A stretch of DNA of 64,000 nucleotides from contig CAHJWG010000004.1 in assembly GCA_903642215.1 (NCBI GenBank), positions 1-64,000 of the forward strand. Reading direction: 5' to 3'. The notes under the pieces were generated by a model. That model was given only the letters and a program-made list of their open reading frames with translations. It had not been told where the DNA came from and did no database searches. The stretch's first letter is position 1, and each line of letters opens with the position of its first letter. Positions 56,356 to 64,000 of the stretch are shown here, piece by piece. The translations under genes were made by a program, and so were the position numbers. The DNA is from Sphingobacteriaceae bacterium. GTDB taxonomy: Bacteria; Bacteroidota; Bacteroidia; Sphingobacteriales; Sphingobacteriaceae.

Positions 56356-56976
56356 TTACAAATACAATTCTAATTCGCCTTTGCCTTCCCGTAAAATTTC
56401 AAAATCTCCGGAAGTACAATCCACAACCGTTGAAGCTACATTTTCGCCGTAACCGCCATCAATTACAATATCAACCAGGTTTTGATATTTTTCGTGGATC
56501 AGTTCCGGATCGGTAGAATATTCTAAAATATCGTCGTCATCCTTAATAGAAGTGGTGAGGATCGGATTGCCCAAAGTTTTTACAATTTCCCGCGGGATAT
56601 TATTGTCCGGAATCCGGATTCCCACCGTTTTTTTATTAGAACTCAATAACTTCGGCACCAAACTACTGGCATTAAAAATAAAAGTAAACGGGCCGGGCAA
56701 TGCTTTTTTTAGCACCCTAAAAACAGTATTGTCGATCGGTTTGATATAATCCGAAATATGGCTGAGATCATAACAGATGAACGACAGATTAGCTTTATTG
56801 CAGTTCATTTTGCGCAGCTGGCAAACAGCTTCGATGGCTTTTTGATTGGTGATATCGCAACCCAAACCATAAACCGTATCAGTTGGATAAATTACCAATC
56901 CGCCTTTGCGCAGCACTTCGGCAACTTGCGCAATTGCTTTTGTGTTTGGGTTTTCAGGATAAATTTTCAGGAGCAT
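56356..56976 (-). CDS. YrdC/Sua5-family threonylcarbamoyl-AMP synthase
   Basis: 206 residues, single domain. Makes threonylcarbamoyl-AMP for the t6A37 tRNA modification, from Thr, bicarbonate and ATP. Signature [18 protein letters not shown], then [30 protein letters not shown] and [12 protein letters not shown]. The latter half is closer to YciO than to TsaC, so the exact sub-family is open. Confidence 0.85.
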   Translation of the reverse strand: MLLKIYPENPNTKAIAQVAEVLRKGGLVIYPTDTVYGLGCDITNQKAIEAVCQLRKMNCNKANLSFICYDLSHISDYIKPIDNTVFRVLKKALPGPFTFIFNASSLVPKLLSSNKKTVGIRIPDNNIPREIVKTLGNPILTTSIKDDDDILEYSTDPELIHEKYQNLVDIVIDGGYGENVASTVVDCTSGDFEILREGKGELELYL

Positions 56977-57182
56977 AATGATTAAATTGGTTTCTTGGGA
57001 AATAGTTTTGTAAAGGATGATGCTTAGGTACAGATTTTAAATGTATGATGACTATAAATTCCCTGTTATATTTCTTTAAATCTGCTATGCTTTTCAGCTG
57101 TAAAAATTGAAATAATCTATTCCGATTTTTTTATTTTAAGACGAATTTAATTCGTCACACATTTTTAAAAACATAAAACAGG

Positions 57183-57210
57183 CACTTCTTTTTATCGATA
57201 AAAAGAAGTG
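57183..57210. repeat. perfect 28-bp palindrome made of two opposed motif copies
   Basis: It reads CACTTCTTTTTATC followed directly by its reverse complement. Both arms are motif variants (AAAAAGAAGTG ends). A third copy lies 16 bases further (57226-57239). Confidence 0.9.
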
Positions 57211-57225
57211 TCCTGATTTTATACC

Positions 57226-57239
57226 GGTAAAAGAAGTAT
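57226..57239 (+). repeat. dispersed motif, class A exact (GGTAAAAGAAGTAT)
   Basis: Next to the palindromic double copy and 15 bases before the carbonic anhydrase stop. Confidence 0.85.
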
Positions 57240-57254
57240 CGCGTAATTTTGAAT

Positions 57255-57923
57255 TTAATAATTCAACTTAAACACATCGTTTAAATTATTGCTGGAAGTG
57301 GTGCTTACTTTTAAATCGTTTATAAAACCGGTGCTTAATTCGTAAACCCAGCCATGCACGGTTAAATCTTTCCCGTTTACCCAGGCATTTTGGATGATGG
57401 ATGTTTTACATAAATTGTGTACACCTTCCAGCACGTTAAATTCTACTAAGCGATTGGCGCGCTGCACCTCGTCGCTAATCAAATCAAGCTCAGAAGCGTG
57501 CAAGCGGTAAATGTCTTTGATATGCCGCAGCCAGTTATCAATAATGCCGTACGTTTTATTGGTTAGTGCTGCTATCACGCCACCGCAGCCATAATGGCCG
57601 CAAACAACTACATGCTTCACTTCCAATACATTAACTGCGTAATCCAGCACAGAAAGCATGTTCATATCGGTGTGCACAATAACGTTGGCAATGTTGCGGT
57701 GCACAAAAATTTCGCCCGGTTTGGTATTCGTAACTTGGTTGGCTGGCACACGGCTATCCGAACAGCCGATCCATAAAACAGGCGGCTTCTGTCCGTTTGC
57801 CAGTTTAGTAAAGTAGTCGGGGTCTTCCTTTAAAGTTTCGGCCACAAATTTTTTATTGCCTTCCAAAAGGCTTTCGTAGGTAATGTGGCTGGTATCGTGG
57901 ATATGATTATTTGTTGCACTCAT
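57255..57923 (-). CDS. can: beta-class carbonic anhydrase
   Basis: 222 residues. Zinc ligands are Cys54 and Asp56 (CSDSR), His110 and Cys113 (GHYGCGG). Interconverts CO2 and bicarbonate, supplying carboxylases and the neighbouring threonylcarbamoyl synthesis. The gene is 35 bases downstream of the DUF1275 gene on the same strand, so they probably share a transcript. Confidence 0.95.
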   Translation of the reverse strand: MSATNNHIHDTSHITYESLLEGNKKFVAETLKEDPDYFTKLANGQKPPVLWIGCSDSRVPANQVTNTKPGEIFVHRNIANVIVHTDMNMLSVLDYAVNVLEVKHVVVCGHYGCGGVIAALTNKTYGIIDNWLRHIKDIYRLHASELDLISDEVQRANRLVEFNVLEGVHNLCKTSIIQNAWVNGKDLTVHGWVYELSTGFINDLKVSTTSSNNLNDVFKLNY

Positions 57924-57958
57924 GATATTTATTTTTTTATTGGCGTTGAGGCCGTAAA

Positions 57959-58717
57959 CTAAGCGTTAATAGTTTGTTTTCTTTTGAAAGGATAAGTCAA
58001 AATTTTAACCGTTCGGTGGAGGATTAACGATGAAATATCGTAATATAAAATAGTTAATAAAATCAGCGGGATGAAGTAAAATATCCTAAAATCGTACGTT
58101 TCAAACATAATCCCTCCGATAATACCGCCGGCCAGGTAAAAGCTTAAAATGGTAAAACGGATCATCAGCCGCTGTTTTACCGGGCCGGTTTTGCCTTTTT
58201 CGGTATGTAAATATTCGGAAAGTTCTCCGCCTAAATCTGTAAACAAACCGGTTAAATGCGTGGTTTTAACCAAACCGCCCGAAATGGTAGAAACCAAACC
58301 GTTTTGCAAACCCATCGAAAACAGCATGGCACCGATGATAACTTCCCGTTCCGGCTGCGTTTCGGTGTAGTAATTATGGCCGTAAACCGCAACTATAAAA
58401 AGGATGATAATTTCGATAAAAATCGGGACAGCATGGGCACGGTAACTGCCTTTTTTACTGTAAGTTTTGGTAATAAAGTTTGCCGAAAACGCGCCCAGTA
58501 AAAACATAAACAGCCACAAAGCATAAACCATTATGTCGTGGTGTTCCTTATTTACAATTTTTCGGGCGAGCATGGCCACATGGCCGGTTATGTTGCTGGT
58601 GAACGATAAAAAGGCAATTACGCCGGCAACATTTGTCATCCCGGCAACAAATGCCGTAGACGAGGCCAGCAGCAAATTATCTTTCAGCGTACGTTCTTCC
58701 TTTGTTTTTCTTAACAT
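57959..58717 (-). CDS. YoaK/DUF1275-family membrane protein
   Basis: 252 residues, about six membrane helices. The start NLLLASSTAFVAGMTNVAGVIAFLSFTSNITGHVA and the central GLQNGLVSTISGGLVKTTHLTGLFTDLGGE are the family hallmark. Transport or membrane function unknown. Association with carbonic anhydrase suggests a link with inorganic carbon or pH, but that is only inference. Confidence 0.9.
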   Translation of the reverse strand: MLRKTKEERTLKDNLLLASSTAFVAGMTNVAGVIAFLSFTSNITGHVAMLARKIVNKEHHDIMVYALWLFMFLLGAFSANFITKTYSKKGSYRAHAVPIFIEIIILFIVAVYGHNYYTETQPEREVIIGAMLFSMGLQNGLVSTISGGLVKTTHLTGLFTDLGGELSEYLHTEKGKTGPVKQRLMIRFTILSFYLAGGIIGGIMFETYDFRIFYFIPLILLTILYYDISSLILHRTVKILTYPFKRKQTINA

Positions 58718-58814
58718 AGAAGGAGTAATAAGTGTAAATTACTTAATTAACAATTGTACCGAAACGATCTTTATAAATGATGTTTACGGCAAAATAAAAT
58801 TTTAAAATTAGTAA

Positions 58815-59150
58815 TTAAGCGAGATCGGGAGGAGGCGTAAGGATTGGCGGAAAATGGGTTTGTTTAAATAATGTTTCCTGCCGGCGGTAAAGTAAATTTA
58901 CGGCATTTACAACTGGCACAAACTCATAAAGATGAACAAAAGATTCGTCCATACCTTTTTTTACTTTGCTGAAATCTTTGGCATCGGCAGGTTTTTCATC
59001 GTCTTTATCCTGATCGTTAATCAGCACTACCGTTTTAATTTGTTTTGAAAAATGACCGATAAAAACAGCTGTAACCGGAAGCAAAATTTTAATCGTGAGG
59101 ATCAAAATAAAGCCGGAACAGCACAGATATTTAAAAGTATTTTTAAGCAT
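58815..59150 (-). CDS. hypothetical single-span protein with PPP-rich tail
   Basis: 111 residues from ATG at 59150 (an upstream start would add an unlikely N-terminus). A hydrophobic segment at 8-35 (YLCCSGFILILTIKILLPVT) could be a signal or anchor; then charged DQDKDDEKPADAKD and the end FPPILTPPPDLA. Not recognised; divergent from lpxK. Confidence 0.55.
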   Translation of the reverse strand: MLKNTFKYLCCSGFILILTIKILLPVTAVFIGHFSKQIKTVVLINDQDKDDEKPADAKDFSKVKKGMDESFVHLYEFVPVVNAVNLLYRRQETLFKQTHFPPILTPPPDLA

Positions 59151-59253
59151 TGTTTCCGCAAAAATAAAAAATACTTTAAGGTTTAGTTTGATGCAGATTT
59201 TATTTCTACCGCTAAAATGGTTTCCGATAATGTTTATTATTATATTTTTGGTT

Positions 59254-59267
59254 GATAAAAGAAGCAT
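59254..59267 (+). repeat. dispersed motif, class A exact (GATAAAAGAAGCAT)
   Basis: Between the divergent PPP-tail protein and lpxK genes, preceded by TATTTTTGGTT. Confidence 0.85.
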
Positions 59268-59338
59268 GGCATGAAAGAATACGGCGGGCGGCATTTGGTA
59301 TCCGGTAAGTTGAAATCAGAAGTTTTAAACAGCATCTG

Positions 59339-60415
59339 ATGTCTGTTTTGCGTTATCTGCTGCTTCCTTTTTCCTGGATTTACGGACTGGTCATCATCAC
59401 CAGAAATTATTTTTATGATGCCGGTATTTTCAAAAGTAAAAAATTTGATCTGCCGGTAATCGTTGTTGGAAACCTGGAAGTTGGCGGCGCAGGTAAAAGC
59501 CCGATGACAGAATTTTTGATTAAACTTTTAAAACCTCAGTATAAAATTGCTGTGTTAAGCCGCGGTTACGGCCGGCAAACCAAAGGCTTTTTTTATGCCG
59601 GTAAAAACAGTACGGCCAAAACGGTGGGCGACGAGCCGGCGCAATTCAAACAAAAATTTCCGGAAATTACGGTTGCCGTTTGCGAAAGCAGGGTAGCAGG
59701 TGCGGAAAAACTGGAACCGAACCACGATTTAATTTTGCTGGATGATGCTTTCCAGCATCGGGCTTTAACACCGGGTTTTAGTATTTTGTTATTTGATTAC
59801 GGCAAACTTAACCAGCCGCATTTTTTGCTTCCCACAGGAAATTACCGCGAACATTTTTCGGGTAAAAAACGGGCTGATGTTCTCGTCATCAGTAAATGTC
59901 CGCCTGATTTATCCGCAGAAAAACAGCAGCAGATTCGCGGCGCAATGCTTTTTTTACCGCATCAAAATTTGTTTTTTACTTCGATTGTTTATCTGCCTTT
60001 CCAAACGTTTTTTCCTTCAGGAGATGCTGTTTTTACCGGCTCAAAATCTACCTTGTTTCTGTTAACCGGCATCGCCAATCCGAAACCGTTACTGCAATAT
60101 TTGCGTAAGCAATCAGCAGCGGTTGTGCAGTATAAATATCCCGATCACCATCAGTTTACCATCAAAAATATAAGTAAACTTGTTGCAGATTTTGCAGCTT
60201 GTGCATCAAATAAAAAAGCAATCATCACAACAGAAAAAGATGCGCAGCGTTTACAGGAACCTGCTTTACAAAAGCTGCTGGCCGGTTTGCCGGTTTTGAT
60301 AGCACCGATCGGGATTGCTTTTTTAGATAATACCGGGCAAAACTTTGAGCAGATCGTAGAAAATTATGTTAGAAAGTATCAGAAAAACAACCGCTTATAT
60401 ACAAAGCCGGATTAA
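59339..60415 (+). CDS. lpxK: tetraacyldisaccharide 4'-kinase (lipid A pathway)
   Basis: 358 residues. It phosphorylates the 4' position of the lipid A precursor at the inner membrane. Walker A-type GNLEVGGAGKSPMTEFL; SRGYGRQTKGF; LLDDAFQHRAL (Walker B-like, with Asp99-Asp100-type acids); ITTEKDAQRL near the end. The N-terminal helix (LLLPFSWIYGLVIITRNY) anchors it. Confirms a lipid A-bearing Gram-negative cell. The end overlaps the purine phosphorylase gene by 50 bases. Confidence 0.96.
   Translation: MSVLRYLLLPFSWIYGLVIITRNYFYDAGIFKSKKFDLPVIVVGNLEVGGAGKSPMTEFLIKLLKPQYKIAVLSRGYGRQTKGFFYAGKNSTAKTVGDEPAQFKQKFPEITVAVCESRVAGAEKLEPNHDLILLDDAFQHRALTPGFSILLFDYGKLNQPHFLLPTGNYREHFSGKKRADVLVISKCPPDLSAEKQQQIRGAMLFLPHQNLFFTSIVYLPFQTFFPSGDAVFTGSKSTLFLLTGIANPKPLLQYLRKQSAAVVQYKYPDHHQFTIKNISKLVADFAACASNKKAIITTEKDAQRLQEPALQKLLAGLPVLIAPIGIAFLDNTGQNFEQIVENYVRKYQKNNRLYTKPD
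60024..60037 (-). repeat. dispersed motif, class B exact (GGTAAAAACAGCAT)
   Basis: Inside lpxK, coding DAVFTG. Confidence 0.5.
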
Positions 60416-61181
60416 TGGTTTTGAACCCGAAATCGGTATTATTTTAGGGACAGGGTTGGGTGGATTGGTAAATGAGATGGAGGTGGAAAAACAGCTGATG
60501 TACAGCAATATCCCGGATTTCCCGATTTCTACCGTAGAGTTTCATTCCGGTAAACTGATATTCGGAATGCTTGCCGGTAAAAAAGTGGTTGCCATGCAGG
60601 GCCGTTTGCATTATTACGAAGGTTACTCAATCCGGCAGATTACGTTTCCGGTGCGGGTTATGAAGATGCTTGGCATTAAAACTTTATTGGTTTCTAACGC
60701 AAGCGGCGCGCTAAATCCGGCTTATAAAAAAGGCGATTTAATGGTGATTGAAGATCATATCAACCTACAGCCCGATAGTCCGCTGCGCGGAAATAATGAT
60801 GAAGAGCTTGGGCCGCGTTTCCCGGATATGAGCGAACCTTATGATCAAAAACTAATTGGCAAAGCCTTAGAAATTGCCGGTAAAAATAGTATCGCCTGCC
60901 ATAAAGGTGTTTACGTTTCTGTAACCGGCCCGAACCTGGAAACCCGTGCAGAATACCGCTACCTGCGCATCATAGGCGGTGATGCGGTGGGCATGAGTAC
61001 CGTGCCGGAAGTAATTGTGGCCAACCACATGCGGCTGCCGGTTTTTGCGATTTCTGTAATTACGGATGAAGGTTTCCCGGATGATTTAAAGCCTGTTTCG
61101 GTAGAAGAAATTATCGCTGTAGCGCAGGAAGCAGAACCTAAAATGACGATTATCCTTAAAGAACTGATTACCAAATTGTGA
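60366..61181 (+). CDS. purine nucleoside phosphorylase (trimeric type)
   Basis: 271 residues, 50 bases overlapping lpxK in another frame. Splits purine nucleosides with phosphate. IGIILGTGLGGLV; VEFHSGKLIFG; MQGRLHYYEGYS; LLVSNASGALNP; and GDAVGMSTVPEVIVANH are the hallmark segments of the trimeric PNP/MTAP class. The stop TGA at 61179-61181 overlaps the porin start. Confidence 0.95.
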   Translation: MLESIRKTTAYIQSRINGFEPEIGIILGTGLGGLVNEMEVEKQLMYSNIPDFPISTVEFHSGKLIFGMLAGKKVVAMQGRLHYYEGYSIRQITFPVRVMKMLGIKTLLVSNASGALNPAYKKGDLMVIEDHINLQPDSPLRGNNDEELGPRFPDMSEPYDQKLIGKALEIAGKNSIACHKGVYVSVTGPNLETRAEYRYLRIIGGDAVGMSTVPEVIVANHMRLPVFAISVITDEGFPDDLKPVSVEEIIAVAQEAEPKMTIILKELITKL

Positions 61182-63334
61182 TAACCAAGCCGCTTAAATT
61201 TTTATTTTTATTGTACTTATGCTGTTCTGTAGGTTCTGTTTTTGCACAATACGGCAGAACAAACAGTACCGCAACAACCAATCCGTTTGCACAGGATACA
61301 ACCAAAAGAAGGCCGGCCAAAGTATTAACAGACGACCAGCTGCTGGATAGTTTGCGCAAAAAAGACGACCACAAAGGCGATTCTGTTATTTTTACGTCGA
61401 AGTTTATCCGCGTAACCAACGAGAAATTATTGAATGACAGTACGCAGGTTTTGCCGCTGGATACCACGCTGAATAATTTTGAAAATTACAGCATTTTATA
61501 TCAGCCCCGCAGCCCGAAAATTGGTTTGGGCAACTTAGGTTTAGCCTACCGTAACCTGCTTTTTGAACCTGCCAAAGCCATCGGTTTTGATGTTGGCCTG
61601 CACTTTTTAGATGCTTATTTATTAAAACCCGAGGATGTAACTTATTACCGCGCGCGCACGCCTTTTACCAATTTATATTATGTAAACGGCTCGTTAAAAG
61701 AGCAGGTTTTTAGGGTAACGCATACGCAGAATATCAAACCAAACTGGAACGCCGGCTTCAATTTTAACCGGATTGGCTCTGTCGGGTTTTATCCGAGGCA
61801 AAAATCAGATCATTTGGAAGCAGCCATTTTTACCTGGTACGAATCTAAAAGCAAGCGTTATAACCTGCTGGCAAACCTCAACTTTAACAATTTAAAAGCA
61901 CCGGAAAACGGTTCGATAATTGATTCCACAATTTTTAAGAAGGATAATAACAGTACCGGAACCATCAACGCCAACAGTTCACTGGCTAAAAGTTCCCAGC
62001 CGGTGAGGCTGAATAACTCGAGGGACAACTGGCACGACAATAGTTTTTACATCAAGCAGTTTTATTACATCGGCCGGGCCGAAGGCTTAAAAACCGGGGC
62101 AGGTTCCTCGTCCAGCGTGTTGCCCACGCAGCGTATTTCGCATACTTTTACTTACAACAGCCGGCAGTACAAGTATTTACAGGATGAGGCGGATCCGAAT
62201 AACCGCGTTTTCCCGCTGCATCGGTATGATACTTTATATTCCAGGGATTCTCTGTCTGTTAAACATTTGCGGAATGAGTTTTCTTACAGTTTTTACCTTC
62301 GGGGAAATGCCGTAAAGTTTGTGCGTAACGAGTTGAAACTGGATTTAGGCTTGGTGCACGATTATTATAAATATAGTCAGTGGGTACGTAGTCCGGGGCA
62401 GATTTCTACCACGAACGTTCAGCTGGCCACCTCCAACGTAAATTCTTTTCAGGATATAACTTTAAAAGCTCGTTTGGGATATAATTTAAGCGACCGTGCC
62501 GCCTTAGATGTTAATTTGCAGCAGGTTACGCTCGGGCGTGAATTCGGCGATTATCTGTATGATGCCAAACTGGATGTTTTGCTCGGCAATAAAATCGGGC
62601 GTATTATTATGGAAGCTTATACGCAAAGCAATACGCCGCCTTTAATTTATACAAACTGGATTTCGAGCCATTATCAGTTTATCAACAATAATTTCAGTAA
62701 GCCTAAAACCACCGGTTTATCTTTTAATTATTTAAATGAAAAGCTGCAGCTGGATGCCAAAGCCGAATATTTTTTGTTGGGAAATTATCTGTATTTTGGT
62801 TTATCTGATACAACTGCCGAATATTCAAATAATTTAAAAGCAATGCAAGCCGGCGGATCGATCAGTTTATTAAAACTAAGTTTGGCTAAAAACTTTACCT
62901 GGCACAATTTACATTTTGATAATTTCCTGGTTTATCAAAAAACAAGCAACGCAGATATTTTGCGCACACCGGATTTTTATACCTACAACAGCTTATCCTA
63001 CACAAAAAAGTTTTTTAATGTATTGAATACCAATTTCGGTATCGCCATACGCTATAACACCACTTACCTGGCGCAAGCTTATGCGCCCGGCATCGGCCAG
63101 TTTTATAACAATTCGAGTATTAAATTTCCAAGTTATCCGGTGGTCGATCTTTTTATAAAAGGTACTTTACGCAGAACAAATATTTTTTTAAAGTATGATT
63201 ACGCTAACCAGGGATTATTTAGCAAAGGGTTTTATACCGTTGTAGCGCCGGGTGCAAATGCTAACAATGCAATCGGTTATCCCATGCAGGATGCATTGCT
63301 GAAGTTTGGCGTAAGCTGGAATTTTTATAATTGA
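61178..63334 (+). CDS. putative outer-membrane porin (Porin_10-like)
   Basis: 718 residues with GTG start overlapping the previous TGA; no ATG fits. The signal peptide is LKFLFLLYLCCSVGSVFA followed by QYG. The remaining part is beta-strand-rich, with IGLGNLGLAYRNLLFEPAKA and many alternating Tyr/Asn strands, ending in KFGVSWNFYN. From memory, the family is 'putative porin' of Bacteroidetes. The third gene of the lpxK operon. Confidence 0.88.
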   Translation: MITKPLKFLFLLYLCCSVGSVFAQYGRTNSTATTNPFAQDTTKRRPAKVLTDDQLLDSLRKKDDHKGDSVIFTSKFIRVTNEKLLNDSTQVLPLDTTLNNFENYSILYQPRSPKIGLGNLGLAYRNLLFEPAKAIGFDVGLHFLDAYLLKPEDVTYYRARTPFTNLYYVNGSLKEQVFRVTHTQNIKPNWNAGFNFNRIGSVGFYPRQKSDHLEAAIFTWYESKSKRYNLLANLNFNNLKAPENGSIIDSTIFKKDNNSTGTINANSSLAKSSQPVRLNNSRDNWHDNSFYIKQFYYIGRAEGLKTGAGSSSSVLPTQRISHTFTYNSRQYKYLQDEADPNNRVFPLHRYDTLYSRDSLSVKHLRNEFSYSFYLRGNAVKFVRNELKLDLGLVHDYYKYSQWVRSPGQISTTNVQLATSNVNSFQDITLKARLGYNLSDRAALDVNLQQVTLGREFGDYLYDAKLDVLLGNKIGRIIMEAYTQSNTPPLIYTNWISSHYQFINNNFSKPKTTGLSFNYLNEKLQLDAKAEYFLLGNYLYFGLSDTTAEYSNNLKAMQAGGSISLLKLSLAKNFTWHNLHFDNFLVYQKTSNADILRTPDFYTYNSLSYTKKFFNVLNTNFGIAIRYNTTYLAQAYAPGIGQFYNNSSIKFPSYPVVDLFIKGTLRRTNIFLKYDYANQGLFSKGFYTVVAPGANANNAIGYPMQDALLKFGVSWNFYN

Positions 63335-63349
63335 GATGATTATTTTTGC

Positions 63350-63387
63350 TGTCATTTCGACCGCAGGGAGAAATCTTTATTGAATCG
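63350..63387 (+). repeat. intergenic repeat of the GTCATTTCGAC type
   Basis: Reads TGTCATTTCGACCGCAGG then GAGAAATCTTTAT. From memory this wording recurs widely between genes in Bacteroidetes. Seen once here, between the porin stop and the last gene's stop. Confidence 0.5.
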
Positions 63388-63500
63388 AAAAAAACTTAAA
63401 TCGATTAATAAAGGTTTTTTCCGATGGTTTAAATAACAGCTAATGCTTCTTTTAGCACTATAAAATCGTCATTCAAATTTTTTATGCCGATAAAACAGCA

Positions 63501-64000
63501 TCAGGTTTTTTGCTTCTTTTTCTTCGCCGCAGGGAACAAAACATTATTCAAAATCAAGCGGTAACCCGGCGAATTCGGGTGTAATTTTAAATCTGTTGGC
63601 GGGTCGCCGATGGCGTGCTGGTAATCTTCCGGATCGTGACCGCCGTAAAAAGTCCATTGCCCTTTGCCGTAATCACCATGAATGTAGCGTGCTTCGCCAT
63701 TAGTTTTCATCTCGCCTAAAACCAAAACATTCGGCTTTAATAAATCCTTGCGAAAAGCAGTGGTTAATCCCATAAAACCTTTTACAACTTTATCATGGTT
63801 TTGGGTGAGCATAGACGGAACAACATCCCATTTTGCCGAAAAATCAAATAAAGTAAAAAAATCCTGGCTCCGTTCTACCGTTCGGGTAGCGGTTACATCG
63901 ATGTTGCTGAAGCTGTGGCTGTACGGGTTTTCATCCAGTTTAAAGTTTTGAAAAGCAAAAGTTTTGTTAAAATCGAGTTTGGATTGCGCGCCCGGATCGG
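63501..64000 (-). CDS. asparagine-synthetase-B-like protein, 3' part (5' end outside window)
   Basis: The frame is open without a stop from 64000 to the stop at 63501-63503, about 165 codons. The end matches the Bacteroidetes 'asparagine synthetase B'-annotated group: DENPYSHSFSNIDV, DVVPSMLTQNHDKVVKGFMG, ARYIHGDYGKGQWTFYGGHD, PTDLKLHPNSPGYRLILNN and the basic end AAKKKKQKT. The function of that group is unproven, and it may not be a true asparagine synthetase. The catalytic part is not visible. Confidence 0.7.
   Translation of the reverse strand, partial: DPGAQSKLDFNKTFAFQNFKLDENPYSHSFSNIDVTATRTVERSQDFFTLFDFSAKWDVVPSMLTQNHDKVVKGFMGLTTAFRKDLLKPNVLVLGEMKTNGEARYIHGDYGKGQWTFYGGHDPEDYQHAIGDPPTDLKLHPNSPGYRLILNNVLFPAAKKKKQKT

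Overview
The window looks like a chromosome segment from a Bacteroidetes bacterium, most likely family Sphingobacteriaceae (Pedobacter/Mucilaginibacter-like). The signs are the short RpoD with no long N-terminal extension, an Oar-type TonB-dependent receptor with a carboxypeptidase-like N-terminal domain, a Porin_10-type outer-membrane protein, a two-gene M16 peptidase, an asparagine-synthetase-B-like protein, a tyrosine recombinase of the Bacteroidetes mobile-element type, and promoters with a TAnnTTTG -7 box. The genus is an inference.

Layout. 1-4.6 kb: end of a ClC-type channel gene, then small plus-strand enzymes (J-domain protein, alpha/beta hydrolase, methyltransferase-like protein, acetyltransferase, 2H phosphoesterase). 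4.3-15.1 kb: mostly minus-strand genes, including a large MG2/plug outer-membrane-associated protein, a GH1-like hydrolase, a PhzF / broken ABC ATPase / membrane protein operon, a HicBA-like toxin-antitoxin pair, rpoD, a metallo-hydrolase and lpdA. 15.4-34.9 kb: TonB receptor plus lipoprotein, NlpC/P60 hydrolase, DEDDh exonuclease, queG (minus), two hypothetical genes, DUF2235 hydrolase, metallophosphoesterase, hybrid histidine kinase, two M16 peptidase subunits, ccmB (minus), tRNA-Leu (minus) and a YCF48-like protein.

34.96-44.33 kb is an integrated island. It starts at the 3' end of tRNA-Lys with a tyrosine recombinase and carries a second integrase fragment, a zeta-toxin pair, decayed and unrecognised genes, an IS256-family element, a TIR-domain protein, an NTF2-like protein and the tail of a phage-collar-like gene. 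It ends at a degenerate copy of the tRNA-Lys 3' end followed by a strong terminator. Two groups of tRNA T-arm-like repeats in strictly alternating orientation flank the TIR segment.

44.8-64 kb returns to core genes: PNPOx-like protein, three glycosyltransferases, S9 peptidase, pyrG-yidC, YrdC/Sua5 protein, beta-carbonic anhydrase with a DUF1275 membrane protein, an lpxK / purine nucleoside phosphorylase / porin operon, and a 3'-end fragment of an asparagine-synthetase-B-like gene.

The most striking signal is not a gene. A 14-base motif, GRTAAAAGAAGYAT (sister form GRTAAAAACAGYAT), recurs 26 times exactly and at least 15 more times with one or two changes. It occurs on both strands, mostly between genes but also inside coding sequence, often preceded by a T-rich stretch such as TTTTTAGGT. 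One locus is a perfect 28-bp back-to-back pair and another resembles a 131-bp element with the motif as terminal inverted repeats. I found no copy inside the 9.3-kb island. It behaves like a genome-wide iterated signal (uptake sequence, chromosome-organising site or mini-element family) that I cannot match to a described one.
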